From Verrucomicrobiota bacterium (GTDB lineage: Bacteria > Verrucomicrobiota > Verrucomicrobiia > Opitutales > Opitutaceae): a stretch of DNA of 56,459 bases. The stretch spans positions 1-56,459 of the forward strand of contig JACRKC010000079.1 of assembly GCA_016235555.1 (NCBI GenBank), read 5' to 3'. Every line of letters begins with the position of its first letter. The first letter of the stretch is position 1. Shown piece after piece: positions 18,940 through 27,512 of this stretch. Under the pieces are notes generated by a model. It did no database searches, was not told the origin of the DNA, and worked only from the letters and a program-made list of their open reading frames with translations. A program made the position numbers and the translations under genes.

Positions 18940-21720
18940 ATGAAAACGCTCCTTCGCCCTCGTTCCCTTGCCGGCGTGTTGCTGTTTCTCACCAGTTTCG
19001 CCGCGACGCTTCGCGCCCAGGCTCCCGCCAAGCCAGCCACCCCCACGGCCCCGACCGATGAAGTCGTGGCGTTGTCGCCCTTCGAAGTGAAGGACACCAA
19101 CGAGAATCCCTGGGCCGCCAGCTCCACGCTGCTCGGCAATCGCACCAACCAGGACCTCGTGAAATTGCCCGTGACGGTCGACGTCCTGACGCGCGATTTC
19201 ATGAGCGACATCGGCGTCTTCAACATGGAAGACGCGGCGGCGTTCGTGTCGGGCCTCACGGTCACGCCGCGGCTCGAAGCGCGCACGGACGACGGCCGCG
19301 TGACGTTTCGCGGTCTCGCAGGCGGCGGCGGCACCTCGCGGAATTTCTTCCAGTGGTCGGTGCCATCGGACACCTACAACGTCGAGCGCTTCGATTTTGG
19401 CAAGGGTTCCAATTCGCTGATGTTCGGCGATTCGACGCCCGGCGGCCAGGTGACGACGACGACCAAGCGCGCCCGCTTCGCCAATGCCAACGAAATGCTC
19501 TTGTTTTACGACAGCCTGAATTCCTATCGCGCGCAGATCGACTTGAACCGGAAGATCGGCAAGAATTTTGCCGTCAGGTTCAACGCCGTCAACCGCAGGG
19601 ACAACGTCTACGTCGACCACAGCTATCAGTCGCTGCGCGCGCTGGACCTCGCGCTCACCTACCGCCCGTTCGCGAACACGATCATCACCCTCGAGGGCGA
19701 ACGCGGCATCTACGCCCGCCGCCGTGCCGACAACACCGCCGCCATCCAGGAAGCCGCGGCGGCCGGGCGGTCGTTCGCGAACAACAATCGCTGGTATGTC
19801 ACCTCGGATGGCGAAGTCGTCCAGCGCACCGCGACCTCGCCCGACGCGATCGATCGCTCCGGCGGCAGCGGCGCCTCCGTCTCGCTGCTCGAAGGCCAGA
19901 GTGTCGCGGTGCGGATGCCCGACGGTTCCTCGAAGGTCTTCAAGGGCTTCAGCCGCTCGTTCAACATCCTTGGCATCGGCGATTACCTCGACCGTCCGTT
20001 CAACGTCGTGACCACGGTCATCGAGCAGCGCATCGGCAAGCTCGCGCTCCAGGTTTCCTACAACCAGCAATTCCAGCACCAGAACCGCAACGACAACTCG
20101 TTTGGCGGCAGCGCCTCGCCCCCCGTGATCAATGTCGATGGCCGGGGCCGGCCGTTTCTCGACCTTTTCGGCAATCTCACGCAGTGGAAAAACTACGGCA
20201 ACCTGTTCAAAGCCGGCCGGGTGTCGGCCCAATATCCCTTCGAATTCGGCAAGTGGATGAAGCAGGACCTCGTGGTCACCGGCACCCGCAGCCGGAATTA
20301 TTCCTGGGGCCGCCTCTGGGGCTGGGTCAACACGGCCGCGCCCGGACTCGCGGCGAACAACGTCATCCAACTGCGCGCCTACCTCGACGATCCGGCGTTC
20401 CTCGACGGTGGTGGCTGGGCAAAATTCCTGTTCCCGAACCTGCCGCGCTCGGCGACCTTCACGCCGGAGCTCGTGGAGACCTATCAAATCAACACGCCGA
20501 GTTACGAGCTGCGTTACCAGTCCAACTACACGGCCTCGCTGTCCGGCGAATATTTCGGCGGCCGCCTCACCACACTGTTTGGCGTGAGCTACAATCGCAT
20601 CTCGCGCAAAATTCCGGTCGACTCCGTCTATGTGACCGACGCGGCGGGTCGGATTGCGCCCCTCGGCACGCCGGATCAGGCGCCGCAGCTTTATCGCTAC
20701 GATCCCAACTTCTCGCTCTCGGCGCGGAGCACGATCGTCGGAGCGAACTACGGCCTGATCAAAAAAGAGAACTTCAACCTCAACCTTTACGGGGCCCATT
20801 CGCAGTCGTTCAACTTCCAGGGCAGCCAGATCTTCACCGGCCGGGCGCTCGGCCCGATCATGGGCACGACGCGCGAGGCCGGCATCAAAGGCGACGTGCT
20901 CAAGGGAAGATTGTTTTATACCGTCGGCGTTTACGAGATCACGCGGCAAAACGCACCATTCACTTGGAATCCTGACTCGCTCAGTCTGGTCCAGATGGAG
21001 GATTTGTTTAACCCCAACAACCTCCTGGCGTCCGATCCCAAGTATTTCACGGTCTTCAACGGCCTCAACAACGAGCGGCGCCGCGTGAGCGCGCAGGAAA
21101 AGTCCCGAGGCGTGGACGTGACCCTCATCGGCCAGCGCGTGCACGGGTTGCAGACCCGGCTGACGTTCTCGAAGACCGAGGTGAAGGCGACCCGCGACTT
21201 TGCGGAATTCCAGGCGATGCTCGATGCGGCGATCGCGCGCACCGCGGCGGCCAACGCCCCCGGCGGCAACCCCGCGCTGGCGGAAAACCCGACCTTCATC
21301 ACGGCCGCGCAGGGCATCGTCGCCTCCAACACCGCCATCAGCGTCGTCACCGGCTGCCGCAGCGCGCCCTACACCGCGAGCGCCGTCTTCGACTATCAGC
21401 GGTCGCGGGAGAGTCCGCTGCGGTTCGGACTGAGTGCGTCGTGGACGCCGAACTTCAACCTGGCGATCCTCAACGGCGTCCTCTACCGCGGCGGTGCGGC
21501 GTGCCCGATCGGGGCCTATGCCATGTATGACCGGAAGATTTTCAACCATCGGGTGAACTTCCGGTTTGGCGCGAACCGCATCTACGACCTCGTGGAGGGC
21601 GACAGCAAGTATTACAAGACCGGCGCCAACAGCCTCAACGCCACGACGGGCAAGCCGAACTATGTCTACCGCTACACGGATCCGATGGTGACAAATCTCA
21701 GCGCCACGGTGCGGTTCTGA
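18940..21720 (+). CDS. TonB-dependent outer-membrane receptor
   Basis: A 926-residue receptor for energised uptake across the outer membrane. A signal peptide (MKTLLRPRSLAGVLLFLTSF, then ATLRAQA) precedes the VVALSPFEVKD segment common in receptors of this lineage, a plug domain (VTVDVLTRDFMSDIG, FRGLAGGGGTSRNFFQW, GSNSLMFGDSTPGGQV), and a long beta-barrel ending in aromatic Phe (NLSATVRF). ATG 18940 is chosen for the signal peptide; the frame happens to stay open for 766 codons upstream, and ATG 18877 is a weaker alternative. No SusD-like partner is present. Being 80 bases after the dehydrogenase and 22 bases before an acetylesterase suggests co-transcription and uptake of xylan-derived sugars (inference). 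Confidence 0.93.
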   Translation: MKTLLRPRSLAGVLLFLTSFAATLRAQAPAKPATPTAPTDEVVALSPFEVKDTNENPWAASSTLLGNRTNQDLVKLPVTVDVLTRDFMSDIGVFNMEDAAAFVSGLTVTPRLEARTDDGRVTFRGLAGGGGTSRNFFQWSVPSDTYNVERFDFGKGSNSLMFGDSTPGGQVTTTTKRARFANANEMLLFYDSLNSYRAQIDLNRKIGKNFAVRFNAVNRRDNVYVDHSYQSLRALDLALTYRPFANTIITLEGERGIYARRRADNTAAIQEAAAAGRSFANNNRWYVTSDGEVVQRTATSPDAIDRSGGSGASVSLLEGQSVAVRMPDGSSKVFKGFSRSFNILGIGDYLDRPFNVVTTVIEQRIGKLALQVSYNQQFQHQNRNDNSFGGSASPPVINVDGRGRPFLDLFGNLTQWKNYGNLFKAGRVSAQYPFEFGKWMKQDLVVTGTRSRNYSWGRLWGWVNTAAPGLAANNVIQLRAYLDDPAFLDGGGWAKFLFPNLPRSATFTPELVETYQINTPSYELRYQSNYTASLSGEYFGGRLTTLFGVSYNRISRKIPVDSVYVTDAAGRIAPLGTPDQAPQLYRYDPNFSLSARSTIVGANYGLIKKENFNLNLYGAHSQSFNFQGSQIFTGRALGPIMGTTREAGIKGDVLKGRLFYTVGVYEITRQNAPFTWNPDSLSLVQMEDLFNPNNLLASDPKYFTVFNGLNNERRRVSAQEKSRGVDVTLIGQRVHGLQTRLTFSKTEVKATRDFAEFQAMLDAAIARTAAANAPGGNPALAENPTFITAAQGIVASNTAISVVTGCRSAPYTASAVFDYQRSRESPLRFGLSASWTPNFNLAILNGVLYRGGAACPIGAYAMYDRKIFNHRVNFRFGANRIYDLVEGDSKYYKTGANSLNATTGKPNYVYRYTDPMVTNLSATVRF

Positions 21721-21742
21721 AACGCGCCGGAATCGAAAAGAC

Positions 21743-22639
21743 ATGCGAACAAAAACCCTCCTTGCGCTTCTCACCGCGACCCTGCTGCGCGTCCCGCTGA
21801 CCTTTGCCGCGCCCGATCCGAATTTCCACGTCTTCCTCTGCTTCGGCCAGTCGAACATGGAGGGCGGCGGTGCCATCTCGGAGAGCGACAAGACCGTCGA
21901 TCCGCGTTTCCAAGTCCTCGCCGATTTCGACACACCCGATCGCGGCCGAAAGATGGGCCAGTGGTATGACGCCATTCCCCCACTCACGCGGCGCACACGC
22001 GGCATCTCCATGATGGATTATTTCGGACGCACGATGGTCGCCAACCTGCCGGCCAAATACCGCGTGGGTGTCGTGAAGCTGGGCGTTTCAGGCACGCGTA
22101 TCGAACTCTGGGACAAGGACGCCTTTCGCGACTATCTCGCCAACCTGCCGGCGGACGGGCAGTGGAAGATTTCCCTCGCGAATCAATACGACGGCAACCC
22201 CTACGAGTATCTCGTGAAGCTCGCCCGGATCGCGCAGCAGTCCGGCGTGATCAAAGGCATCCTGATCCATCAGGGAGAATCCAACTTCGAGGATCAGGAC
22301 TGGCCGAAGAAGGTGAAGAAAATCCACGGCGATCTCATCAAGGATCTGAGCCTCGATCCGAAGGACGTGGTCCTGCTCGCCGGTGAAGTGGTCAACGCGG
22401 ACCAGAACGGTGAAAAGGCCAATGCGAACGTGATCATGAAAAATCTCCCCGGCACGCTGCCGAATTCGCACGTCATCTCCTCCGCCGGTGTTCCCGCCAA
22501 TCGCGATCGGCTGCATTTCACGGCGGACGGCCAGCGCGAGATGGGCCGGCGCTACGCCGAGAAGATGCTCGGCGTGATGGGCTACAAGGCCGCCGTGCCG
22601 GCCGAGCCCTACGTGAAAGCCGCGCCGACGAAACCATGA
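21743..22639 (+). CDS. Sialate O-acetylesterase-like SASA (CE6-type) carbohydrate esterase
   Basis: A 298-residue exported SGNH-type esterase. After the signal peptide come the nucleophile block FGQSNMEGGG (Ser37), the conserved IHQGESN block with its oxyanion residues, and the catalytic Asp-His block DRLHFTADG. Family members (SASA domain, CE6 in part) remove acetyl groups from xylan or other glycans. It follows the TonB receptor by 22 bases, and the neighbouring enzymes point to deacetylation of arabinoxylan. The C-terminal tail (VPAEPYVKAAPTKP) is flexible and Pro/Lys-rich. Sialic acid as substrate is unlikely, since no sialic acid genes are present. Confidence 0.88.
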   Translation: MRTKTLLALLTATLLRVPLTFAAPDPNFHVFLCFGQSNMEGGGAISESDKTVDPRFQVLADFDTPDRGRKMGQWYDAIPPLTRRTRGISMMDYFGRTMVANLPAKYRVGVVKLGVSGTRIELWDKDAFRDYLANLPADGQWKISLANQYDGNPYEYLVKLARIAQQSGVIKGILIHQGESNFEDQDWPKKVKKIHGDLIKDLSLDPKDVVLLAGEVVNADQNGEKANANVIMKNLPGTLPNSHVISSAGVPANRDRLHFTADGQREMGRRYAEKMLGVMGYKAAVPAEPYVKAAPTKP

Positions 22640-22686
22640 GGCTCCTTCTGGGCCCTGTTTTCAAAATACCTCCAATGCCCGCGTTT

Positions 22687-22783
22687 TGTCATTCTGAGCG
22701 GAGCGAAGAATCCAGCAGGAGGCACGCACGCCCTGAAGCGCCGCGCATGTCCAAGTGGATTCTTCGCTGCGCTCAGAATGACA
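22687..22783. repeat. Inverted repeat with 28-base arms (CATTCTGAGCG type)
   Basis: The arm at 22687-22714 (TGTCATTCTGAGCGGAGCG and onward) is complementary to 22756-22783 at 27 of 28 positions, with a 41-base loop. It lies between two esterase genes and could fold as a long hairpin in the transcript. I recall similar sequences from genomes of several other phyla, but cannot check that here. Confidence 0.85.
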
Positions 22784-22806
22784 ATCCATTTTGCAACACG
22801 CCCCCT

Positions 22807-23865
22807 ATGAGAACACGCATTCTTCCTGTCGTCGTCCTGGCCGCCGCGGCGGCCGCGGCGCTCTCCGCGCAACCCCCGGGGCGCGGCGGACGCGGTGGTC
22901 CGTTGTCCGCCGAGGATCAGGCGGCACTGGCCAAACTCGGCGAGCTGCCGCCGTGGAAACCGGGCGCAAGCGTCGGTGATTTTTCGATCACACCGCCTTA
23001 CGCTCCTGCGCCGGAGTCGCTCCCCCGCGACAACGTGCCGAAGGGAAAGGTTGAGACGTTCCAGTTACCCCTCGCCGGCAGCAAATTTTTCCCGCCGGCC
23101 GCCGGCCGCGACGGCAAGGTGAACGCCGACGCCACGCGCGAGGTCAACGTCTACATTCCGGCGCAATACGTTCCTGGCACGCCCGCGCCGCTGCTCGTCT
23201 GTCACGACGCGATGGGGATGCACGACCAAAAGCCCGCGCCACACCTCCCCACCATCCTCGACAACCTGATCGCCGACAAACGTCTGCCGGCGATGGTTGC
23301 GGTCATGGTGATGCCGAGCAACCAGCGCAGCCTCGAATACGACACCGTTTCCGGCAAATCTGCCGAATTCATCGAGGAGGAAGTGCTGCCGCGCGTCGCC
23401 AAAAATTACGGCGTCACGTTCACGAAAGATCCGAACGCCCGCGCCGTGCTCGGCGGCAGCTCCGGCGGCGCCGCCGCGCTCTCGATGGCGTGGTTTCGCC
23501 CCGACCTCTATCGTCGCGTGCTCGTGTTCTCCGGCACGTTCGTGAATTTGCGCAACGGCCCCGACGCCCCGCACGGCGCGTGGGAATACCACGAGAACTT
23601 CATCCCAAAAACCGCGCCGAACAAACCGCTCCGGCTCTGGCTGCAGGTCGGCGAGCGCGACAACGGCGCGAGCTCCTCCGGCGCCGGCATGTTTAACTGG
23701 GTCATCGCCAACCAGCGCATGGCTGAGGCGCTCAAGGTGAAGGGCTACGCCTACCAGTTCGTCTATTGCAAGGAAGCCGGCCACGTCGACCGCCCGGCCC
23801 GCGCGCACACCCTCGCGCCTGCGCTCGAATGGCTCTGGCAGGACTATAAGCCCACGGCGAAGTAG
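22807..23865 (+). CDS. Secreted CE1-like esterase (Esterase D family)
   Basis: A 352-residue exported alpha/beta hydrolase, probably a feruloyl or acetyl esterase acting on hemicellulose. A signal peptide is followed by a short PPGRGGRGG tract (about 22-32), a strand TREVNVYIPAQYVPG, LLVCHDAMG, the nucleophile elbow GGSSGG and the catalytic His in EAGHVDRP. ATG 22807 is chosen because it opens the signal peptide; earlier in-frame codons lie in the inverted repeat. It is the last plus-strand gene before the convergent GH51 gene, 50 bases away, and may be read from the receptor operon, although the long hairpin upstream could attenuate that. Confidence 0.88.
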   Translation: MRTRILPVVVLAAAAAAALSAQPPGRGGRGGPLSAEDQAALAKLGELPPWKPGASVGDFSITPPYAPAPESLPRDNVPKGKVETFQLPLAGSKFFPPAAGRDGKVNADATREVNVYIPAQYVPGTPAPLLVCHDAMGMHDQKPAPHLPTILDNLIADKRLPAMVAVMVMPSNQRSLEYDTVSGKSAEFIEEEVLPRVAKNYGVTFTKDPNARAVLGGSSGGAAALSMAWFRPDLYRRVLVFSGTFVNLRNGPDAPHGAWEYHENFIPKTAPNKPLRLWLQVGERDNGASSSGAGMFNWVIANQRMAEALKVKGYAYQFVYCKEAGHVDRPARAHTLAPALEWLWQDYKPTAK

Positions 23866-23915
23866 GCGTTGCGAGGCTGTTGGCGTCGTCCGCTGCCGGC
23901 GTGACGAAGCCGGGT

Positions 23916-25901
23916 CTATCTCAACGGCAGCACAAACAACGTCGCGCTGAGGGCCGGCACGCGCAGCGCGCCGCTGGCGACGTTGGTCGTCTGCTGAATG
24001 TCGACGACGCGCGGCTGGCCAGGCGTGTTGTGCGCGAATTCGTCGGCGCCGGTGATGTGCCAGCGCGTGCCGCTGCCGGAAACCTCCCGACCGGTGAGCC
24101 CGAGATGGAGATCCATTTCCGCCTTCGTCGGATTCACGACGGAGATCGTGATCGATTTGCCGTCGGCCGTGAGCGCCGCGGCGACGTCGTAGGGCGCGGC
24201 GGCTTCGGGGAGCTGAAGCGGAATCTGGCCGTAGTGCGCGCGGTAGAGCTGGAGCACGAGGCCGGTGGTTTCCATTTCGGCGGCGGTCTTGGTCGTCTTG
24301 ATCGCGCCGATTACGTTTACCGTCTGGGCGTAGTTCGCCATTTGGATGATGTCGCTCTGGCGGTAATACTCGTGCAGGCCCTCGGCGATGCCGAGGCCGT
24401 CGGCGAGGTCGTAGACGCAGCCGAGTTCGCCGTAAACGTAATCGCGGTGCCAGTAGTTCCACTCGTCCATCGCAATGGGCACGATGCGTCCCTTGAGCTG
24501 GGCGATGGTGGCCTGCAGCTTGCGGTGCCCCTCCGCTTTCTTGCGGATGTTCTCCTTCATCTTGGTGACGGAGGCGAGGAGATCGCCGCGGACTTCCCGC
24601 GTCCACGGCACACGGCCTTCGTAGAAGTGTTCGGACATGACGTTCATCTTGTCACCCGAGGCCTCGAGCATGCCCTTCGACCAGGTCTGGTTGGCCTTCA
24701 CCATGTCGGGATCGTAGTCCTTGTTGACGCGATCGATGTCACCGACGCCGATCAGGATGGCGGAGGGGTCGACCTTCCACATCGCGTCGGCCACGATGTT
24801 GTGCTTAATCGTGTATTGCTTGTGCTGCATGAACCCGAGCTGCCAGTAGCCATACATTTCGTTGCCGACGCCCCAATATTTCACGCCGTAAGGGCGATCG
24901 TGGCCGTTCTTCGCGCGCCAGCTCCCGGCGAGCGTCGCGGAGGACGCGTTGCAATACTCGACCCACTGCGCGGCGGCGTAGGCGCCTTCGAAGCCGGTGT
25001 TGACCGCGATCAGCGGCTCGGCGGCAACTTCGCGGCAGAAGGCGATGAACTCGTCGGTGCCAAAATCGTTGTGTTCGACGCCGGTCCACGCCGGATTTTT
25101 GCGCGGCGGACGGCGGTCGCGATCGCCGATGCCGTCATGCCAGTCGTAACCGCTGACGAAGTTTCCGCCCGGCCAGCGATAGTCGGCGGCGTTGAGCTGC
25201 TTGAGCAGTGCGAGCGTGTCGGCGCGCAGGCCGCGGACGTTGTCGGCCGGCATGAGCGAGGGCGGCCCGAGGAGAATTTCGCCGGTGCCGGGAAGCGCGC
25301 GGATTTCGAGCGACGCCTTGTCCGTGGCGCGAGCAGCCGTGAACGTGAAGGCCTGCTTCGAAAAGCCCGCGCCGGAGAAAACCAAGCGCACGGTCGCGCG
25401 ATCGCCCGCACCGTCGCCCCACGCGAGCGTGACGTCCAACTCGGCGCGGCCGGCGAGCGGATTGGCCCAGACGTAGCCGACGTAAGATTTTCCTGCGACT
25501 ACTCCGAGGTCGCGCTGGCGAACGCCGGCGCCGGCGCGGATGCGCGGCGAGTGCTCGCCGACGAACGCGTCTTTTTTCTCCATCGTCACACTGTCAGCCT
25601 CGCCGACGATCTCCCAGGGCGACGCGCCGACGACGGGAAACGCTGAATTCTTCAGATCCTTGTAGGGCGCGTAGTCCTTGGTGACGGGGAAATAGAATTT
25701 CCGGTCTTCCAGCATCTCCGCCCAGATGCCGCCGTAGATGCAGCGGCCGAGGTGCTCGATGAACTGCCCGTAGATGAGCGGATTGATCGGCGCGCCGGTT
25801 TTGGTCGCATCGATTTTGACTTCGAGCGATGCGGCCAGCGCCGCGAGCGGCGGCAGGGCGGCACAAAGCGCGGCCCGGAATTTTTTCGACAGGGAGATCA
25901 T
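23916..25901 (-). CDS. GH51 alpha-L-arabinofuranosidase
   Basis: A 661-residue retaining glycosidase removing arabinofuranose side chains from arabinoxylan or arabinan. It has a signal peptide, the GH51 opening INPLIYGQFIEHLGRCIYGGI, a carbohydrate-binding-like beta-sandwich, then the catalytic barrel with acid/base E348 in VGNEMYG and nucleophile E424 in MSEHFYEG, and a C-terminal beta domain. Length is normal for the family. ATG 25901 is chosen because it begins MISLSKKFRAALCAALPPL, a signal peptide; the frame continues upstream inside the esterase gene without meaning. It is transcribed after an esterase gene 116 bases upstream. GH51 enzymes are often intracellular; this one looks exported. 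Confidence 0.95.
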   Translation of the reverse strand: MISLSKKFRAALCAALPPLAALAASLEVKIDATKTGAPINPLIYGQFIEHLGRCIYGGIWAEMLEDRKFYFPVTKDYAPYKDLKNSAFPVVGASPWEIVGEADSVTMEKKDAFVGEHSPRIRAGAGVRQRDLGVVAGKSYVGYVWANPLAGRAELDVTLAWGDGAGDRATVRLVFSGAGFSKQAFTFTAARATDKASLEIRALPGTGEILLGPPSLMPADNVRGLRADTLALLKQLNAADYRWPGGNFVSGYDWHDGIGDRDRRPPRKNPAWTGVEHNDFGTDEFIAFCREVAAEPLIAVNTGFEGAYAAAQWVEYCNASSATLAGSWRAKNGHDRPYGVKYWGVGNEMYGYWQLGFMQHKQYTIKHNIVADAMWKVDPSAILIGVGDIDRVNKDYDPDMVKANQTWSKGMLEASGDKMNVMSEHFYEGRVPWTREVRGDLLASVTKMKENIRKKAEGHRKLQATIAQLKGRIVPIAMDEWNYWHRDYVYGELGCVYDLADGLGIAEGLHEYYRQSDIIQMANYAQTVNVIGAIKTTKTAAEMETTGLVLQLYRAHYGQIPLQLPEAAAPYDVAAALTADGKSITISVVNPTKAEMDLHLGLTGREVSGSGTRWHITGADEFAHNTPGQPRVVDIQQTTNVASGALRVPALSATLFVLPLR

Positions 25902-26017
25902 CGTGAGGAAGAAGGTCGAGCGAACCGGACGTGCGTGGCAAAGCCGGCGAGAGCAACGTCCACGATCGCGACACGCGGCGTAGATTTCACCGTCAACCGC
26001 ACCCCGCTGGGACTGAA

Positions 26018-27400
26018 TCAGTCCCGGAAGGTTTTTTGCAGCAGCCGGTGCAGGTAGATGCGCCAGATCTGGTAGTCGTGGCCGTAGCCGGGGTCTTCGC
26101 TGAAGATGTGATTGATGCCTTTCTCGGTCATCGCGGTGTGCGACGCACGGGCGCCGTTGATGGCGGTGTCCTCGGTGCCCGAGCCGACAAAGATGAGCTT
26201 GTAGTCCTTGTTCGCCGTCGCCGCCCGCTCGGGATTCGACGTGATCAGGTTGGCGCCGCCGCCGCTCATGCAACCGACGTAAGAGAAGATCGCTGGATGA
26301 CCAAAACCGATGGCGGCCGAATGACCGCCGCCCATGGAGTAACCCATGATCGCGCGAGCATTCTTGTGCTTGATCACACGGAACTCCTTTTCGACGTAGG
26401 GAATCACGAGCGTGAGCAAATCCTTTTCCATGTAGGCAGCGCCCAAGCCGCCACCCGGACCACCACGGCCACCGGGCGCTGGGGCGGCGCCGGGAGCGGC
26501 TGCGCCGCCCGCTGGAGCGGCAGCCGCAGCGTCTGGAGCGCCGCGCGCACCGCCCCGGCCAGCGCCTCGCGCCGGTGCTGGCGGCGGCGTGTAGCCGAGG
26601 GAAGCTTGGAGCGCGCGGACCTCGGGAAGCTTGCCCGTCGAGCCGGTCGTGTCGTGGCCGAAGGGCATCACAATAATTGCCGGCACCGCTTTGCCGTCTG
26701 CAATGAGGTTATCCATGATGTTGTTGGCCATGCCGGACTGCGTCCAGCCGCGCTCGTAGTCGTTCGCACCGTGGAGGAGGTAGACCACGGGATAGCTCTT
26801 GCCGCTCGTAGAGTAGTCCGGCGGCGTGTAGATGACAACGCGGCGCGCGGTCTTGTTATCCGGATTCAGGTAATGGTGCTCGGTCAAATTACCATGGGGC
26901 ACGTCGCGAAACATCATCCATTCGGCTTCCTTGCCGGGCAACGCCACGACGCTCTTGTAGACGCCCGAAGCGGGACGGACGAACGTGTTCTGCGGATCGG
27001 GCAGCGTCGTGCCGTCCATGACGAACCAGTATTGATAGTAACTCGGCGCGAGCTTCGGCGAGGTGTAGGACCAAGCCCCGTTTTCGTCCTTGGTCATGTC
27101 AAAGCCCGCCGAGCCGTTGACGGGAACGTCGCCGAGCTTGGGAAAGTCGGTGAGAATCCGCACCGTCTTGGCGTTCGGGGCTTGGAGACGAAAGGTGATC
27201 GTGCCGTTGGCGTTGACCTCGGGCGAGCGCGCCGCGGTGACGACGCTGGCCTCGACGCCAGGCCCACGACCGCGGCCCGGACCGCTGCCGCCAGGCGGGT
27301 TGTTGTTGATTTGAGCTTGGGTGGAAACGATGGAGAACAATACGGCCAGTGAAGCCGCCGGGATTGCGGCGCAGGGGACGTGACGGGGTAGAAAATTCAT
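26018..27400 (-). CDS. Secreted feruloyl-esterase-like enzyme with N-terminal E-set domain
   Basis: A 460-residue exported enzyme. A signal peptide is followed by a Gly/Pro/Arg stretch (NNNPPGGSGPGRGRGPG), an immunoglobulin-like E-set domain of the esterase type (TITFRLQAPNAKTVRI, SYYQYWFVMDG), then a CE1-like hydrolase with VVIYTPPDYSTSGKSYPVVY, nucleophile elbow GYSMGGG and catalytic His in GYGHDYQIWR. A long Ala/Gly/Pro/Arg-rich insert (residues about 269-320) interrupts the hydrolase before the nucleophile elbow. Expected role: removing ferulate or acetyl groups from arabinoxylan. ATG 27400 is chosen for the signal peptide. It lies between the second TonB receptor and GH51, on the same strand. 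Confidence 0.9.
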   Translation of the reverse strand: MNFLPRHVPCAAIPAASLAVLFSIVSTQAQINNNPPGGSGPGRGRGPGVEASVVTAARSPEVNANGTITFRLQAPNAKTVRILTDFPKLGDVPVNGSAGFDMTKDENGAWSYTSPKLAPSYYQYWFVMDGTTLPDPQNTFVRPASGVYKSVVALPGKEAEWMMFRDVPHGNLTEHHYLNPDNKTARRVVIYTPPDYSTSGKSYPVVYLLHGANDYERGWTQSGMANNIMDNLIADGKAVPAIIVMPFGHDTTGSTGKLPEVRALQASLGYTPPPAPARGAGRGGARGAPDAAAAAPAGGAAAPGAAPAPGGRGGPGGGLGAAYMEKDLLTLVIPYVEKEFRVIKHKNARAIMGYSMGGGHSAAIGFGHPAIFSYVGCMSGGGANLITSNPERAATANKDYKLIFVGSGTEDTAINGARASHTAMTEKGINHIFSEDPGYGHDYQIWRIYLHRLLQKTFRD

Positions 27401-27461
27401 TGGTTTATTGGCGAAGGTTCTGTGAGTGGGGCGAAAGTCACCGGGACTAAACGATCCAAGA

Positions 27462-27484
27462 AGAGCCCGACGCTGAAGTCGGGC
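27462..27484 (-). terminator. Probable terminator after the second TonB receptor
   Basis: GCCCGAC at 27465-27471 pairs with GTCGGGC at 27478-27484 around GCTGAA, and the minus strand continues TCTTCTTGG. The stem is short and the T-run is broken, so termination may be partial, allowing some read-through into the esterase gene. Confidence 0.5.
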
Positions 27485-27512
27485 CCTTACCTGAGCAAAA
27501 CGCGGATGCGCC

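Noticed and set aside
18820-22011. 1063-codon minus-strand frame opposite the TonB receptor
   Set aside because: Shadow; it crosses the ends of three well-supported plus-strand genes.
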